Shown one piece after another: positions 8,688 to 18,890 of a stretch of 64,000 bases of DNA (position 1 is its first letter; the number at the start of each line of letters is the position of its first letter). The notes beneath the pieces are model-generated. The model saw only the letters and a program-made list of their open reading frames with translations. It was not told where the DNA came from and searched no databases. The stretch comes from JAABRB01 sp963735025 (GTDB lineage Bacteria; Pseudomonadota; Gammaproteobacteria; Burkholderiales; SG8-39), in assembly GCA_963735025.1 (NCBI GenBank), contig CAVTJG010000009.1, positions 868,001 through 932,000 on the forward strand, in the 5' to 3' direction. Position numbers and translations under genes: made by a program.

Positions 8688-9466
8688 AGCTCAAGGACAA
8701 GGCCGCCATCGTGACCGGTGCCGCCAGTGGCATCGGCAAGGAAATCGCGCTCACGTTCGCGCGCGAGGGTGCCAAGGTCGCCATTGCCGACCTGAACAAG
8801 GCTGCGGCGGACGCTGCGGCCGCAGAGATCCGCGCGGGCGGCGGCCAGGCGATCGGCGTCGCCATGGACGTTGCCAGCGAAGAGGCGGTGAACGCCGGCG
8901 TGGCGGCGACCGTGGCCGCATTCGGCAGCGTGGACGTCCTCGTCAGCAACGCCGGCATCCAGATCGTGCACCCGCTCGAGCAGTTCAGCTACGCGGACTG
9001 GAAGAAGATGCTGGCGATCCACCTCGACGGCGCCTTCCTCACGACGCGCGCCTGCCTGCCGCACATGTACAAGTCCGGTCGCGGCGGCAGCGTCATCTAC
9101 ATGGGCTCGGTGCACTCGAAGGAGGCATCGAAGCTCAAGGCCCCGTACGTGACGGCGAAGCACGGCCTGATCGGCCTCGCGAAGGTGGTCGCGAAAGAGG
9201 GCGCCCAGTACGGCGTGCATGCAAACGTGATCTGCCCCGGATTCGTTCGCACGCCGCTGGTCGACAAGCAAATTCCCGAGCAGGCCAAGGAACTCGGGAT
9301 CACCGAGGCCGAAGTGATCAAGAACGTCATGCTGAAGGAAACCGTCGACGGCGAGTTCACGACCGTGGCAGACGTGGCCGAGGCCACGCTGTTTTTCGCG
9401 GCGTTTCCCTCCAACGCGCTGACCGGCCAGTCGCTGATCGTGAGCCATGGCTGGTTCATGGAGTGA
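8684..9466 (+). CDS. bdhA: 3-hydroxybutyrate dehydrogenase (SDR family)
   Basis: NAD-dependent short-chain dehydrogenase of 260 aa, the standard BDH length, interconverting D-3-hydroxybutyrate and acetoacetate. Visible motifs are the cofactor loop TGAASGIGKEIA (residues 11-22), the structural NAGIQ motif, catalytic Ser in YMGSVHS and the YVTAKHG active-site Tyr-Lys. The segment NVICPGFVRTPLVDKQIPEQ and the C-terminal QSLIVSHGWFME are characteristic of BDH rather than of 3-oxoacyl-ACP reductases. ATG 8684 lies inside AGAGGAAAGTGAAATGA, overlapping the adc stop. It sits in a compact patatin-adc-bdh operon that looks like polyhydroxybutyrate or ketone-body catabolism. Confidence 0.93.
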   Translation: MKLKDKAAIVTGAASGIGKEIALTFAREGAKVAIADLNKAAADAAAAEIRAGGGQAIGVAMDVASEEAVNAGVAATVAAFGSVDVLVSNAGIQIVHPLEQFSYADWKKMLAIHLDGAFLTTRACLPHMYKSGRGGSVIYMGSVHSKEASKLKAPYVTAKHGLIGLAKVVAKEGAQYGVHANVICPGFVRTPLVDKQIPEQAKELGITEAEVIKNVMLKETVDGEFTTVADVAEATLFFAAFPSNALTGQSLIVSHGWFME

Positions 9467-9517
9467 AGTCGTCGGCGCGATGCGTTCTGCATGGATGAGT
9501 CAGGCAAGGAGACTGCA

Positions 9518-11667
9518 ATGAGTTCCACGATGGCACCCAACGCACGCGGTGTCGGCACCCCCGGCCGGCGCACGGTCTACAGCATGTGCGGCATGTGCGC
9601 GGTGCGCTGCCCGATGCAAGTGACGGTCGAGGACGGCAAGCCAATCTGGCTGCAGGGCAATCCAAACGACAAGGTCATCGGCGCCAGCCTTGTGCGCCAA
9701 GGGCGCGGCCGGACTGTCCTTCGAGTACGACGACGAGCGGCCGCAAACGCCGCTGATCCGCACGGGCCCGCGCGGGAGCGGGCAGTGGCGCCGAGCGTCC
9801 TGGGACGAAGCGCTCGACTACGTCGCCGACAAGCTGCGCGAGACGATCGACGAACACGGCGGGCGCGGCATCGCGCTGTCCGACCGCGGCGGCCCGTTCA
9901 CCGACCTGACCCGCACCTTCCTGCAGGCACTCGGCTCGCCGAACTACTTCAACCACGATGTCACCTGCGCGGGCAACGGCCACAACGCTGCCATGTCGAT
10001 CTACGGGTTCAGCCATGCCGGGCTGATTCCCGACTACCGGAACGCCAGGCACCTCGTCCTGTACGGGAGAAACGTCGTCGAATCACTGATGGTCAAGGAG
10101 GCCAAGGTCTTCATGGACGCCGTGGCGAACGGGCTGCGCGTCACCTACATCGATCCGCGCGCCAGCCTCACGGCCTGCAAGGCGCACCGCTACTGGCAGG
10201 TGCGCCCGAACAGCGACTATGCGTTGAACCTGGCCATCATCCACGAAGTGCTGAAGCAGGAGGTGTACGACAAGGACTTCGTCGCCCGCTTCGTTTCCGG
10301 CATGGACGCCTTGCGCGCGGCGGTCAAGGACACCACGCCGGAATGGCAGGAGCCCCATACCGGCGTGCCCGCCGGCGAGTTGCGCGCTTTCGTGAAGGAG
10401 ATCGCCGCCGTCAGGCCGCGCGTGATCTTCCATCCGGGCTGGCTGAGCGCGCGCCACAAGCAGTCGTTCCACGTCACCCGCACGACGCTGATCCTCAATG
10501 CGCTGATGGGGAACATCGAGATGCCAGGCGGCTTCGTGATCGCCAAGCCGCCCGAGGCCTACGGCCGCAAGGGACTGAAGCGTCTGGCCGCCCGCGCCCC
10601 CAAAGTGACCGAGCCGCGCGTCGATGGCGCGGGCGCCACGCGGCCGCAATGGGATCCGGCCATCGGCGCGCTGCACCAGCTGTTCGCCGCGCTCGAAAGC
10701 GGCAAGCCCTACGGCATGGGCGCGTACTTCGCCTACCGTCACGATCCGCTGACTTCCTTGCCCGACACCGAGGCGGTGAAGCACGCGATGGACAAGCTCA
10801 AGCTGCTCGTCTCGATCGACGTGCGCTACTCGGAAACCGGCTGGTACTCCGACGTCATCCTGCCCGAGTCGACCTACCTCGAGCGGGCCAACATCCTGGC
10901 CCAGCTGCCCGGCCCGATGCCGGTATTCCTGATGCGCGATCAGGCGATTGCGCCACGCTTCGACAGCCGCCCGGGCTGGTGGATCTTCCGCGAGATCCTC
11001 CACCGCATGGGCGCGAAGGAAGCGCTCGATTTCGAGACCATCGAGGAACTCTGGAACTACCAGCTCGAAGGCACCGGCATCACCATCGCCGAGATGCGCG
11101 AGGCGGGCGTCGTCGCCCTCGCCGCCGCACCGAAGCTGATGCCGCGCGATCAACTCAAGTTCCCGACGCCGTCGGGCAAGATCGAGATCGAGAGCGAAGT
11201 GCTGAAGAAGGCCGGCCTGCCGAGCCTGCCGCCCTACGACGCCCAAGGAGGCGCCCACGGGCGACCGCTTCAACCTGCTGTTCGGGCGGCCACCGACGCT
11301 GGCGCATGGCCAGTCCCTCAACAACCCGATCCTCAGGGAGATCGCCCCGGAGCAGGTGCTCTGGATTCATCCGGACCGGGCGCAGCCCCTGGGCATCGCC
11401 GATGGCGCCGCCGTCGAGGTCAACGGCGGCGGCAGCTACACGGGACGGATCAAGGCGAAGGTGACGCCGTGGATCCACCCCGATGCGGTGTTCATGTTGC
11501 ACGGCTACGGCGCAACGGTGCCGGTGGCCACGCGCGCCGTCGGCGTCGGCGTCGCCGATCAGCGGCTGCAGCACGGCAAGCTCTACGACTTCGACCCGGC
11601 CGGCAGCGGTTGTGCGCTGACCGAGACCATCGTCCGCATCAAGCCCGCCGCGGCGAAGGGAGCCTGA
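9518..11667 (+). CDS. Molybdopterin oxidoreductase catalytic subunit (two frame breaks)
   Basis: Catalytic subunit of a complex iron-sulfur molybdoenzyme (DMSO-reductase superfamily), about 715 aa after repair. Residues 24-59 bind a 4Fe-4S cluster with the CX2CX3CX27C pattern. A Cys near residue 150 (in HDVTCAGNGHN) sits where the molybdenum-ligating residue is expected. The C-terminal domain (WIHPDRAQPLGIADGAAVEV, HGYGATVPV) is the molybdopterin-dinucleotide-binding fold. Removing one T near 9688 and one C near 11247 gives one 716-codon frame. There is no twin-arginine signal, so the enzyme should be cytoplasmic. AAGGAG precedes the ATG. The ferredoxin subunit starts 2 bases after the stop. 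The PhsA/PsrA/PadB-like branch is likely; the substrate is unknown. Confidence 0.88.
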
Positions 11668-11669
11668 CC

Positions 11670-12209
11670 ATGAGCGTCTACATGCTGCGCCACGACGAGG
11701 CCAACTGCATCGGCTGCCAGGCCTGCGAAGTGCACTGCAAGACCAACAAGGACCTCGGCGCCGGCCCGGCCCCGTGCAAGATCGTCTCCGTCGGCCCGAT
11801 CGATGTCGGCGGGCAGCCGCGGATGCGGCACGTGTTCATGCCCTGCTTCCATTGCGACGAGCCGTGGTGCGTGAAGGCCTGTCCGACGGGTGCCATGCAG
11901 CAGCGCGAGAAGGACGGCATCGTCTTCGTCCAGTCCGCGCTCTGCGTCGGCTGCAAGAGCTGCATCTCGGCCTGCCCCTGGGGCGTGCCGCAGTGGGATC
12001 CGGCCACCAACAAGGTGGTCAAGTGCGATTACTGCATGGATCGCGTCGATGCCGGGCTGCAGCCGGCCTGCGTCACCAAGTGCGTGACGGGCTGCCTGTC
12101 GTTCGGCCGCGCCAACGAAGTGCCCGACCCGCGGCGCGAGCGCTACGCGCGCATGCTCGTGGCGGAGGAGCTCGGTGGCGGCACGAGTGGTGCGAGCGGC
12201 GGCGAATAG
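11670..12209 (+). CDS. Four-cluster ferredoxin-type electron-transfer subunit (NrfC/PhsB-like)
   Basis: Beta subunit of the molybdoenzyme, 179 aa, carrying four Cys quartets for 4Fe-4S clusters: CIGCQACEVHC (from residue 13), CFHCDEPWCVKACP, CVGCKSCISACP and CDYCMD...CVTKC. This interleaved arrangement is that of DsrO/NrfC/PhsB/DmsB subunits, which relay electrons between the molybdenum centre and a redox partner. There is no signal peptide. The gene is intact and starts 2 bases after the catalytic-subunit stop; the composite flavoprotein follows after 9 bases. The usual membrane-anchor subunit (NrfD or DmsC type) is absent, so the partner is probably the soluble flavoprotein. Confidence 0.93.
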   Translation: MSVYMLRHDEANCIGCQACEVHCKTNKDLGAGPAPCKIVSVGPIDVGGQPRMRHVFMPCFHCDEPWCVKACPTGAMQQREKDGIVFVQSALCVGCKSCISACPWGVPQWDPATNKVVKCDYCMDRVDAGLQPACVTKCVTGCLSFGRANEVPDPRRERYARMLVAEELGGGTSGASGGE

Positions 12210-12218
12210 GGAGTGGCC

Positions 12219-15181
12219 ATGAGCGAACTGCCAGCTGTTGCCCGCATGGCTCGATGCCGATGCGGCCGCCCTGTCGGGCGCCGTGCCGCCTGCGGCGACG
12301 CTTGCCGGTGCCCTGCCGGGCCTCACCAGCGCGCAGACGCTGACGCCGCTGCAGCGCCTGCAGCGCGTGCAGCAGGCCGGGCTCGCCGAGTGCGCGGGCG
12401 CGGGTGAGCCGGTTCATCTCGCGTGGCGCCGGTTCCTGCGCGGGCACGGGCCGTCGGTGCTGGTGATCGACGCCACCAGCTTCGATGAGCGCGCCCGGGG
12501 CGCCGCGGCCGTTCTCGCCGGCGCGCCCTGGTTGCTGGCCGAAGGACTGCTGATCGCCATCGGACTGCGCGAGAGCGGCACGGTCGAATTGCGCCTGCCT
12601 GCCGAGCTGACCGGTCACGAACGCCCGTTCCTCAACGCGGTCGATGCCATCCGCACACTGGCGCAAGTGTCGGGCCCGCGCAAGCGCATCGACGTGCTGC
12701 GCAACTGCAAGCCGGGTTGCTGGGGCGAGAGCCCGCCCGGCGATGGATCGCGGCTGGTGCACACACCCGAGACCTGGTGCCGGATCGCGCTGCTGTTCGC
12801 GGGCGCAACGGGACCCGATGCATCGTTGCTGACCCTGCGCCGCGGCATGAAGCAGCGCGGCCTGGTCGAGCACGATCGCTCCGGCAATCTGCGGCGGCAG
12901 ATCGACGCCTGGGGCGGCGGTGTCGAGGTCGAAGGCGAGGACCCGCTGCTCGTGTTCGACGACGGCCTCGGCGGCTACCTGCCGCTGTCGCAAGCGGACC
13001 TGTCGTGCGAACCGCTGGCACTTGCGGAGGCGGGCATCGTGCCTGCTCCATCGACGCTGATGGTGATGGCGCCGGGCGTGTGCGTGGTCAAGCAGACGCG
13101 GCGCGCGCTGTATCGCCACTGGCTGCTCGCCGAAGGCGAAGCCGCGCCGGTACGCGGGTTGCTGGCGCGCACCGCGCGCCTGGTCGCCGAGATCACCCTC
13201 GGGCGCGGCGAAGCCGGTCATCTTGCTTCTCTCGATGCGCTCGCGCTGGAACTGCAGACGCAGGGGCTCGCCGCAGCGTGGCCGTTGGGCAGTTCGCTGC
13301 GCTACTTTCGCGCGCAGTGGGAAAGCCACGCGCGGCGCGAGTCCTGCCCGGAGGGGCTGTGCCTCGAGCGCAATGCCGCGCCGTGCCACAGCACCTGCCC
13401 GGCCAACATCGACATCCCGACCTTCATGGCCCACCTCGGCAATGGCGACTATCGTTCCACCATCGAGGTCATCCGGCGCGACAACCCGCTGCCGCTGACC
13501 TGCGGGCTGGTCTGTCCGGCGCCATGCGAATCGGCCTGCGTGCGCGGCGGCAGCGACGGCGCGGTCTTCATCCGGCCGTTGAAGGCCAAGGCGGCCGAGC
13601 ACTGCCTGGCGAATGGCGGATATCCGAAACCCGAGATCGCCCCCGATACCGGCAAGCGGATCGGCATCGTCGGCTCCGGGCCGTCCAGCCTGGCGGCTGC
13701 GTACTACCTGCGCACCTACGGCCACCACGTCGAGATCTTCGAGGCGCAGGAGAAGGCCGGCGGCATGCTGCGTTATGGCATCCCGGCGTATCGCCTGCCG
13801 CCGGACCTGCTCGAGCAGGAGCTCGACCAGATCCGCGTGCTGGGCATCCCGATCCACACCGGTGCCAGCGTCGGCCGCCTCGAGGACTTCCGCAAGAACT
13901 ACGACGCCGTCTTCCTCGGCCTGGGCACGCAGATGGCGCGCCTGCTGCCGATCGAAGGCGCGCATCATCCGTTCGTGCTCGGCGGCATCGACTTCCTGCG
14001 TGCCGTGCGCAGCGGTGAGCACGGTGCGCGTCGGGCCGCGCGTCGTGGTGATCGGCGGCGGCAACGTCGCGATCGACGTGGCCTTGACCGCGTTGCGCCA
14101 GGGCGCCGCGAGCGTCGACCTGGCGTGCCTGGAGAAGCGGCGCGAGATGCCGGCCAGCCCGCACGAGATCGAGGAGGCGGTGGCCGAAGGCGTGCAGTTG
14201 CGGGCGGGCTGGGGCCCGCTGCGCATCGAGGAGGAAGGCGAGGTCGTCTTCCAGTTCTGCGAGCGCGTCAAGGACGATGCCGGCAAGTTCGATCCGAAGT
14301 TCGACACGGCGCGCCTGCTGACGCTCGAAGTCGATCACGTGCTGCTGGCCGCGGGCCAGGGCACCGACCTCGCGCTGCTGGAAGGCAGCGCGGTCGAGAA
14401 CACGCGCGGCTTCATCGTCGCCGACCCGAAGACGCTGATGACCAAGGTGCCCGGCGTGTTCGCCGGCGGCGACGCGCAGCACGGCCCGCGCACCGCGGTG
14501 GAGGCGATCCGCGCCGGCAAGATCGCCGCTGCCTCGATCGATGCCTGGCTGCGCGGCGCGGCGATGGACGCGTCGATCGGCAAACCGGTCCGCCGCGCGG
14601 AAGTGACGCCGCTGTCGATCGTCGCACTCGATCGCAGCCATCGGCGGCGCGCGATGATGCCCGAGAAGAGCGTCGAGGAAGTGCTCGGCGAAGGCAACTT
14701 CGTGCGCATCGAGGAGGGTCTGACCGATGCCATGGCGCAGGACGAGGTGCGCCGCTGCCTGCGCTGCGACGTGTGCATCGGCTGCGGCCTGTGCATGGTG
14801 GCGTGCAGCGAGATGGGCATCGAGGCGCTGCGCATGGGCGACACCCACGCGGGCCGGCTTGCCTATTTCGATTTCACCCGGCCGGCGGAGCTGTGCATCG
14901 GCTGCGGCGCCTGCACGCAGGTCTGCCCGACCGGCGCGATCCGTCTCGAAGACCGCGACGGCGTGCGGCGCACGATCATCACCGGGACGGTGGTTCAGGA
15001 GCAGCCGCTGCTCACCTGCAGCGAATGCGGTGCCCCGACGCAGACGCCCGCGCACCGGGATTACGTGCGCCGGCGCCTGCCGGATCACATGGCGGCGCTG
15101 CTGGACCGCGAACTGTGCCCGTCGTGCGCCCGCGCGCGCGCCGATCGTCCCCGTTGGGGACTGCAGGATCATGCGCAATGA
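12219..15181 (+). CDS. Composite flavoprotein: degenerate NuoF-like + GltD-like FAD/NAD(P) + ferredoxin + Cys-pair tail
   Basis: About 986 aa after removing one base near 12232 and one G near 14021. Residues about 1-365 resemble NuoF, including the C-terminal helical bundle ending in SLRYFRAQWESHAR, but the Cys that bind the NuoF cluster are replaced (EGEAAPVRGLLA). A GltD/DPYD-like N-terminal Fe-S segment follows (CHSTCPANID, CGLVCPAPCESAC), then an FAD Rossmann fold (IGIVGSGPSSLAAAYYL, about 480) and an NAD(P) fold (VVVIGGGNVAIDVA, about 608). Next come a two-cluster ferredoxin (CLRCDVCIGCGLC, CIGCGACTQVC) and two CxxC pairs (CSECG, CPSCA). It probably passes electrons between NAD(P)H and the ferredoxin subunit. 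ATG 12219 needs the first repair; TTG 12238 is the alternative. Confidence 0.85.
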
Positions 15182-15232
15182 ACGCGCTGGCGTGACGAGG
15201 ATGCCGGTCGCTCCCTGCGCAGGGGACCCGAG

Positions 15233-16093
15233 ATGACCGAACTGCTCATGATCCTGCTGAAGATCTCGCTGGTGATCTTCATGGCGGGCAACCTGCTCAA
15301 CATGGGTCTGCGGCTGAAGCTCCAGGAGGCGATGGTGGGGCTGCGGAACCTGCGGTTCGTGACGCTGAGCATGCTGTGGTGCTTTGTGCTGGGCCCGGCG
15401 GTCGCGGTCCTGCTCACGCGGGTCATCCCGCTGGAGCAGCCCTACGCGATCGGTCTCATCCTGATCGGCATGACGCCGTGCGCGCCGTTCCTGCCGATGA
15501 TGGTGGAGCGGGCCCGCGGAGACATGGGGTACACGGCGAGCTTCATGTTGCTGGCCTCCGTGGGCACGGTCGCGTACATGCCGTTGGTGGTCCCGGTGCT
15601 GGTCGAGGGCCTGAGCGTCAGCGCCTGGTCCATCGCGAAGCCGCTGCTGAGCGTGGTGCTGGTGCCCCTGGTAGTCGGCATGGCCATCCTGCGTGCCGCG
15701 CCGGCCACCGCCGCCCGACTGCATCCGATCGTCAAGAAGACGACGGGCGTGGCCACGATCGTCATGCTCGGCCTGTGTGTCGTCATATATGGGAAGGCGT
15801 TCATCGGGTCGGCGGGGAGCTTCGCCACGCTCACGCAGGTCATCTTCTACGCCGTCGTGACTGCCGGCGCGTACGCGCTCGCCTTCGGGCTGCCACAGGC
15901 CCAGAAGAGCGTCCTGAGCCTCGGCGTCTGTACGCGCAACCTCGGGGCGGCCTTCGCACCGCTGTTTGCCGTCTCGGGCGTCGATGAGCGGGCAATCGTC
16001 ATGGTCGCGCTCGGGGTCCCCCTGCAGACGATCGCTGCAATCGTGGCCGCGAGCGTGTACCGGCGACGCGCTGCCTCGACCGGCGCGGCGTGA
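15233..16093 (+). CDS. Bile-acid:sodium-symporter-like (BASS/SBF) transporter
   Basis: Inner-membrane protein of 286 aa with about 9-10 hydrophobic segments, matching the SBF-like fold. The helices beginning at ISLVIFMAGNLLNMGL and the GMTPCAPFLPMMVERARGD motif are typical, as is the late unwound region with SLGVCTRNLGAAFAPLF. Family members move organic acids, often with sodium. The start lies 51 bases after the flavoprotein stop, on the same strand and with no terminator between, so it may belong to the molybdoenzyme operon and import its substrate or export its product. That link is inference from position only. GH63 begins 42 bases further on. Confidence 0.88.
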   Translation: MTELLMILLKISLVIFMAGNLLNMGLRLKLQEAMVGLRNLRFVTLSMLWCFVLGPAVAVLLTRVIPLEQPYAIGLILIGMTPCAPFLPMMVERARGDMGYTASFMLLASVGTVAYMPLVVPVLVEGLSVSAWSIAKPLLSVVLVPLVVGMAILRAAPATAARLHPIVKKTTGVATIVMLGLCVVIYGKAFIGSAGSFATLTQVIFYAVVTAGAYALAFGLPQAQKSVLSLGVCTRNLGAAFAPLFAVSGVDERAIVMVALGVPLQTIAAIVAASVYRRRAASTGAA

Positions 16094-16135
16094 CCGCCGC
16101 GCTCATCGCCAAATCCTCACCGAAGGAGACGCACC

Positions 16136-18890
16136 ATGGGCGCCGCAATGCTGGATATGGCGGAACAAAAGCGCTTGAACGAGGCGCGTGACGCGCAAAT
16201 CCCCTGGAAGAAATGGGGCCCTTATCTGAGCGAGAGGCAGTGGGGGACGGTGCGCGAGGACTACAGCGAAGGACGGTGACGCGTGGAGCTACTTCCCGCA
16301 CGACCACGCCCGCTCGCGCGCCTACCGATGGGGGGAAGACGGCCTGGCCGGCATCTCGGATGACAAGCAGCAGATTGTGCTTTGCGCTGGCGCTCTGGAA
16401 CGGCAAAGACCCGATCCTGAAGGAGCGCCTGTTCGGACTGACCAACGCCGAGGGCAACCACGGGGAGGACGTCAAGGAGTACTACTTCTACCTCGACTCC
16501 ACGCCCACCCACTCGTACATGAAGTACCTCTACAAGTACCCGCAGGCGGCCTACCCGTATGACGATCTGGTCGCGACGAATCGCGACCGCGGCCGGGGCA
16601 AGCCGGAGTACGAGTTGCTCGACACGGGCGTGTTCGACCAGGACCGGTATTTCGATGTGTTCGTGGAATACGCCAAGGCGTCGCCCGAGGACATGCTCAT
16701 CCGGATCACCGTGCATAACCGCGGGCCGGAACCGGCGACGCTCCAGCTGCTGCCCACACTCTGGTTTCGCAACGACTGGTCATGGGACAACGATGAGGAT
16801 CGTCCGACCCTTCGTCAGCTGGCGCAGGACGAAACCGGCGGGATCGTCGCGCTCGTCGCATCGCGATCTCGGCGAGCGCCACCTTTACGCGGAAGGCTCG
16901 TCGGCGCTCCTGTTCACCGAGAATGAAACCAATGCGGAGCGGCTGTTCGGTACGCCCAATCCCTCGCCGTACGTGAAAGACGGCATCGACAACTTTGTCG
17001 TTCACGCCAAGAAGGACGCGGTCAACCCCGAGAAGAAGGGGACGAAAGTCGCGGCCCATTACCCGCTCACGCTGGGTGCCGGAGAGTCCCGCACGATTCG
17101 TCTGCGGCTCAGCGACCAGCCGGTGAAGGGCTCCAAGCAAAAAGCGCTTGGCGACGATTTCGGGAGGTGCGTTCGAGTCCGTTTTCAAGTCACGGATCCA
17201 GGAAGCCGACGCGTTCTATGCGAGCGTCATTCCTGCTTCGCTCGGCGCCGACGCGGCGAGCGTCATGCGGCAGGCGCTGGCCGGGATGCTCTGGTCCAAG
17301 CAGTTCTTCTTCTATGACGTCGGCCGCTGGCTCGAGCAGCACGGCGTCCAGCCGTACAAGGCGAACCCGCGTTCCATCCGCAACGACCGCTGGGGACACA
17401 TGGTCAACGCGGATGTGATCTCGATGCCGGACAAGTGGGAGTATCCCTGGTACGCGGCCTGGGATCTCGCCTTCCATGTCACGGCCCTGACGCTGGTCGA
17501 TGAGGACTTCGGCAAGGAGCAGCTGGAACTCTTCCTGCGGTCCCGTTACCTTCACCCCAGCGGCCAGATCCCCGCGTACGAGTGGAATTTCGGCGACGTG
17601 AATCCCCCGGTCCACGCCTGGTCGACGATTTACACCTACTTGACCGAGAAGGCTCAGCGGGGGGAGGGAGACCTCGCCTGGCTCGAGCGTTGCTACCACA
17701 AGCTGCTCCTCAACTTCACCTGGTGGGTGAACCGGAAGGATCGTCTCGGAAACAATGCGTTCGAAGGCGGGTTCCTGGGGCTGGACAATATCGGGGTCTT
17801 CGACCGGTCTTCGCCGTTGCCGACCGGGGGATATCTCGAGCAGGCCGATGGCACCGCGTGGATGGCCCTGTTCTGTCAGAACATGGTCGAGATCGGCGCC
17901 GAGCTGGCGATGGCCAATCCGGCTTATATCAATCTCACGACGAAATTCGTCGAGCATTTCCTCATGATCGCATCGGGGATGATCCGTCCCAGCGAGGAAT
18001 TCGGGATGTGGGACGAGCAGGACGGCTTCTTCTACGATGTGCTGCGCTTGCCTGACGGACAGGCCCAGCGTCTCAAGGTCCGCTCGATGGTCGGGCTGCT
18101 GCCCTTTTGCGCAGTGACCATTTTCGAAGGGGCGTTAAGGAAGAAGTACCCCGAGGTCGGCCAGACCGCGCGCGAGTACCTCGACGCACGACCGCAGCTC
18201 TCCGCTTTCATTCATGACCCGCAGAAGCCCGGCTACCAAGGGCGGCTCCTGGGATCGATCCTGAACGAGACCAATCTGCGCCGGGTGCTGAAGGTCATGC
18301 TCGATGAAAAGGAGTTCCTGAGCCCCTTCGGGATCCGGGCCCTCTCACGGATCCACCAGGATCATCCCTACGTCTATCGTGTCGGCGATCAGGAGTACCG
18401 GGTGTCGTATGTCCCGGGCGAAGGGGACAGCGGCATGTTCGGCGGCAATTCCAACTGGCGCGGCCCGATCTGGATGCCGGTCAACATGCTGATTCTCCGT
18501 GCGCTGCTTCAGTACTACTTGTACTACGGAGACGAGTTCACCATCGAATGCCCGACGGGATCAGGGAAGCAGATGAACCTCTATCAAGTGGCCGACGAGA
18601 TCGGGCGCCGCTTGTCCAGCATCTTTCTGAAGGATGAGCGAGGGAGGCGCGCCGTGCACGGGACGGCAGGAAAATTCCAGGACGATCCCCATTGGAAAGA
18701 TTACCCCCTGTTCTATGAGTACTTCCACGGTGACACCGGCGCGGGGGTCGGCGCGAGCCATCAGACAGGATGGTCCGGGGTGATCGCGCGGCTCATGCAC
18801 CTGTTTGCGTCCCTGGATGCCCGGAAGATGCTCGAGCAGGGCAAAGCAAGATCAGCGGGCACGAAGCCTGGCCCGGCGCGGAAGACGTGA
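16136..18890 (+). CDS. GH63/MGH1-like glucosidase (four frame breaks)
   Basis: Large glycoside hydrolase, about 916 aa after removing four extra bases near 16271, 16370, 16860 and 17165. 2755 bases minus 4 gives exactly 917 codons. It matches bacterial mannosyl-oligosaccharide-glucosidase-like proteins. The N-terminal beta-sandwich has LFGLTNAEGNHGEDVKEYYF and THSYMKYLYKYPQ. The (alpha/alpha)6 barrel has WYAAWDLAFHVTAL, with a conserved Asp, and GNSNWRGPIWMPVN. AAGGAG 7 bases before ATG 16136 supports the start. The stop overlaps the next gene (GTGA, 18887-18890). The cluster with GH13, glucose dehydrogenase and aquaporin suggests degradation of a storage or compatible-solute glucoside, such as glycogen or trehalose, but the substrate is not determined. 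Confidence 0.85.

Noticed and set aside
9518..12209. Naming the enzyme as phenylacetyl-CoA:acceptor, thiosulfate or polysulfide reductase
   Set aside because: All share the subunit types, but the membrane anchor of those systems is missing and no substrate-specific residue could be checked by eye.
9518..15181. Programmed ribosomal frameshifting in the molybdoenzyme genes
   Set aside because: Breaks lie at different, non-slippery positions without adjacent structures, and the same kind of break affects many unrelated genes in the window.
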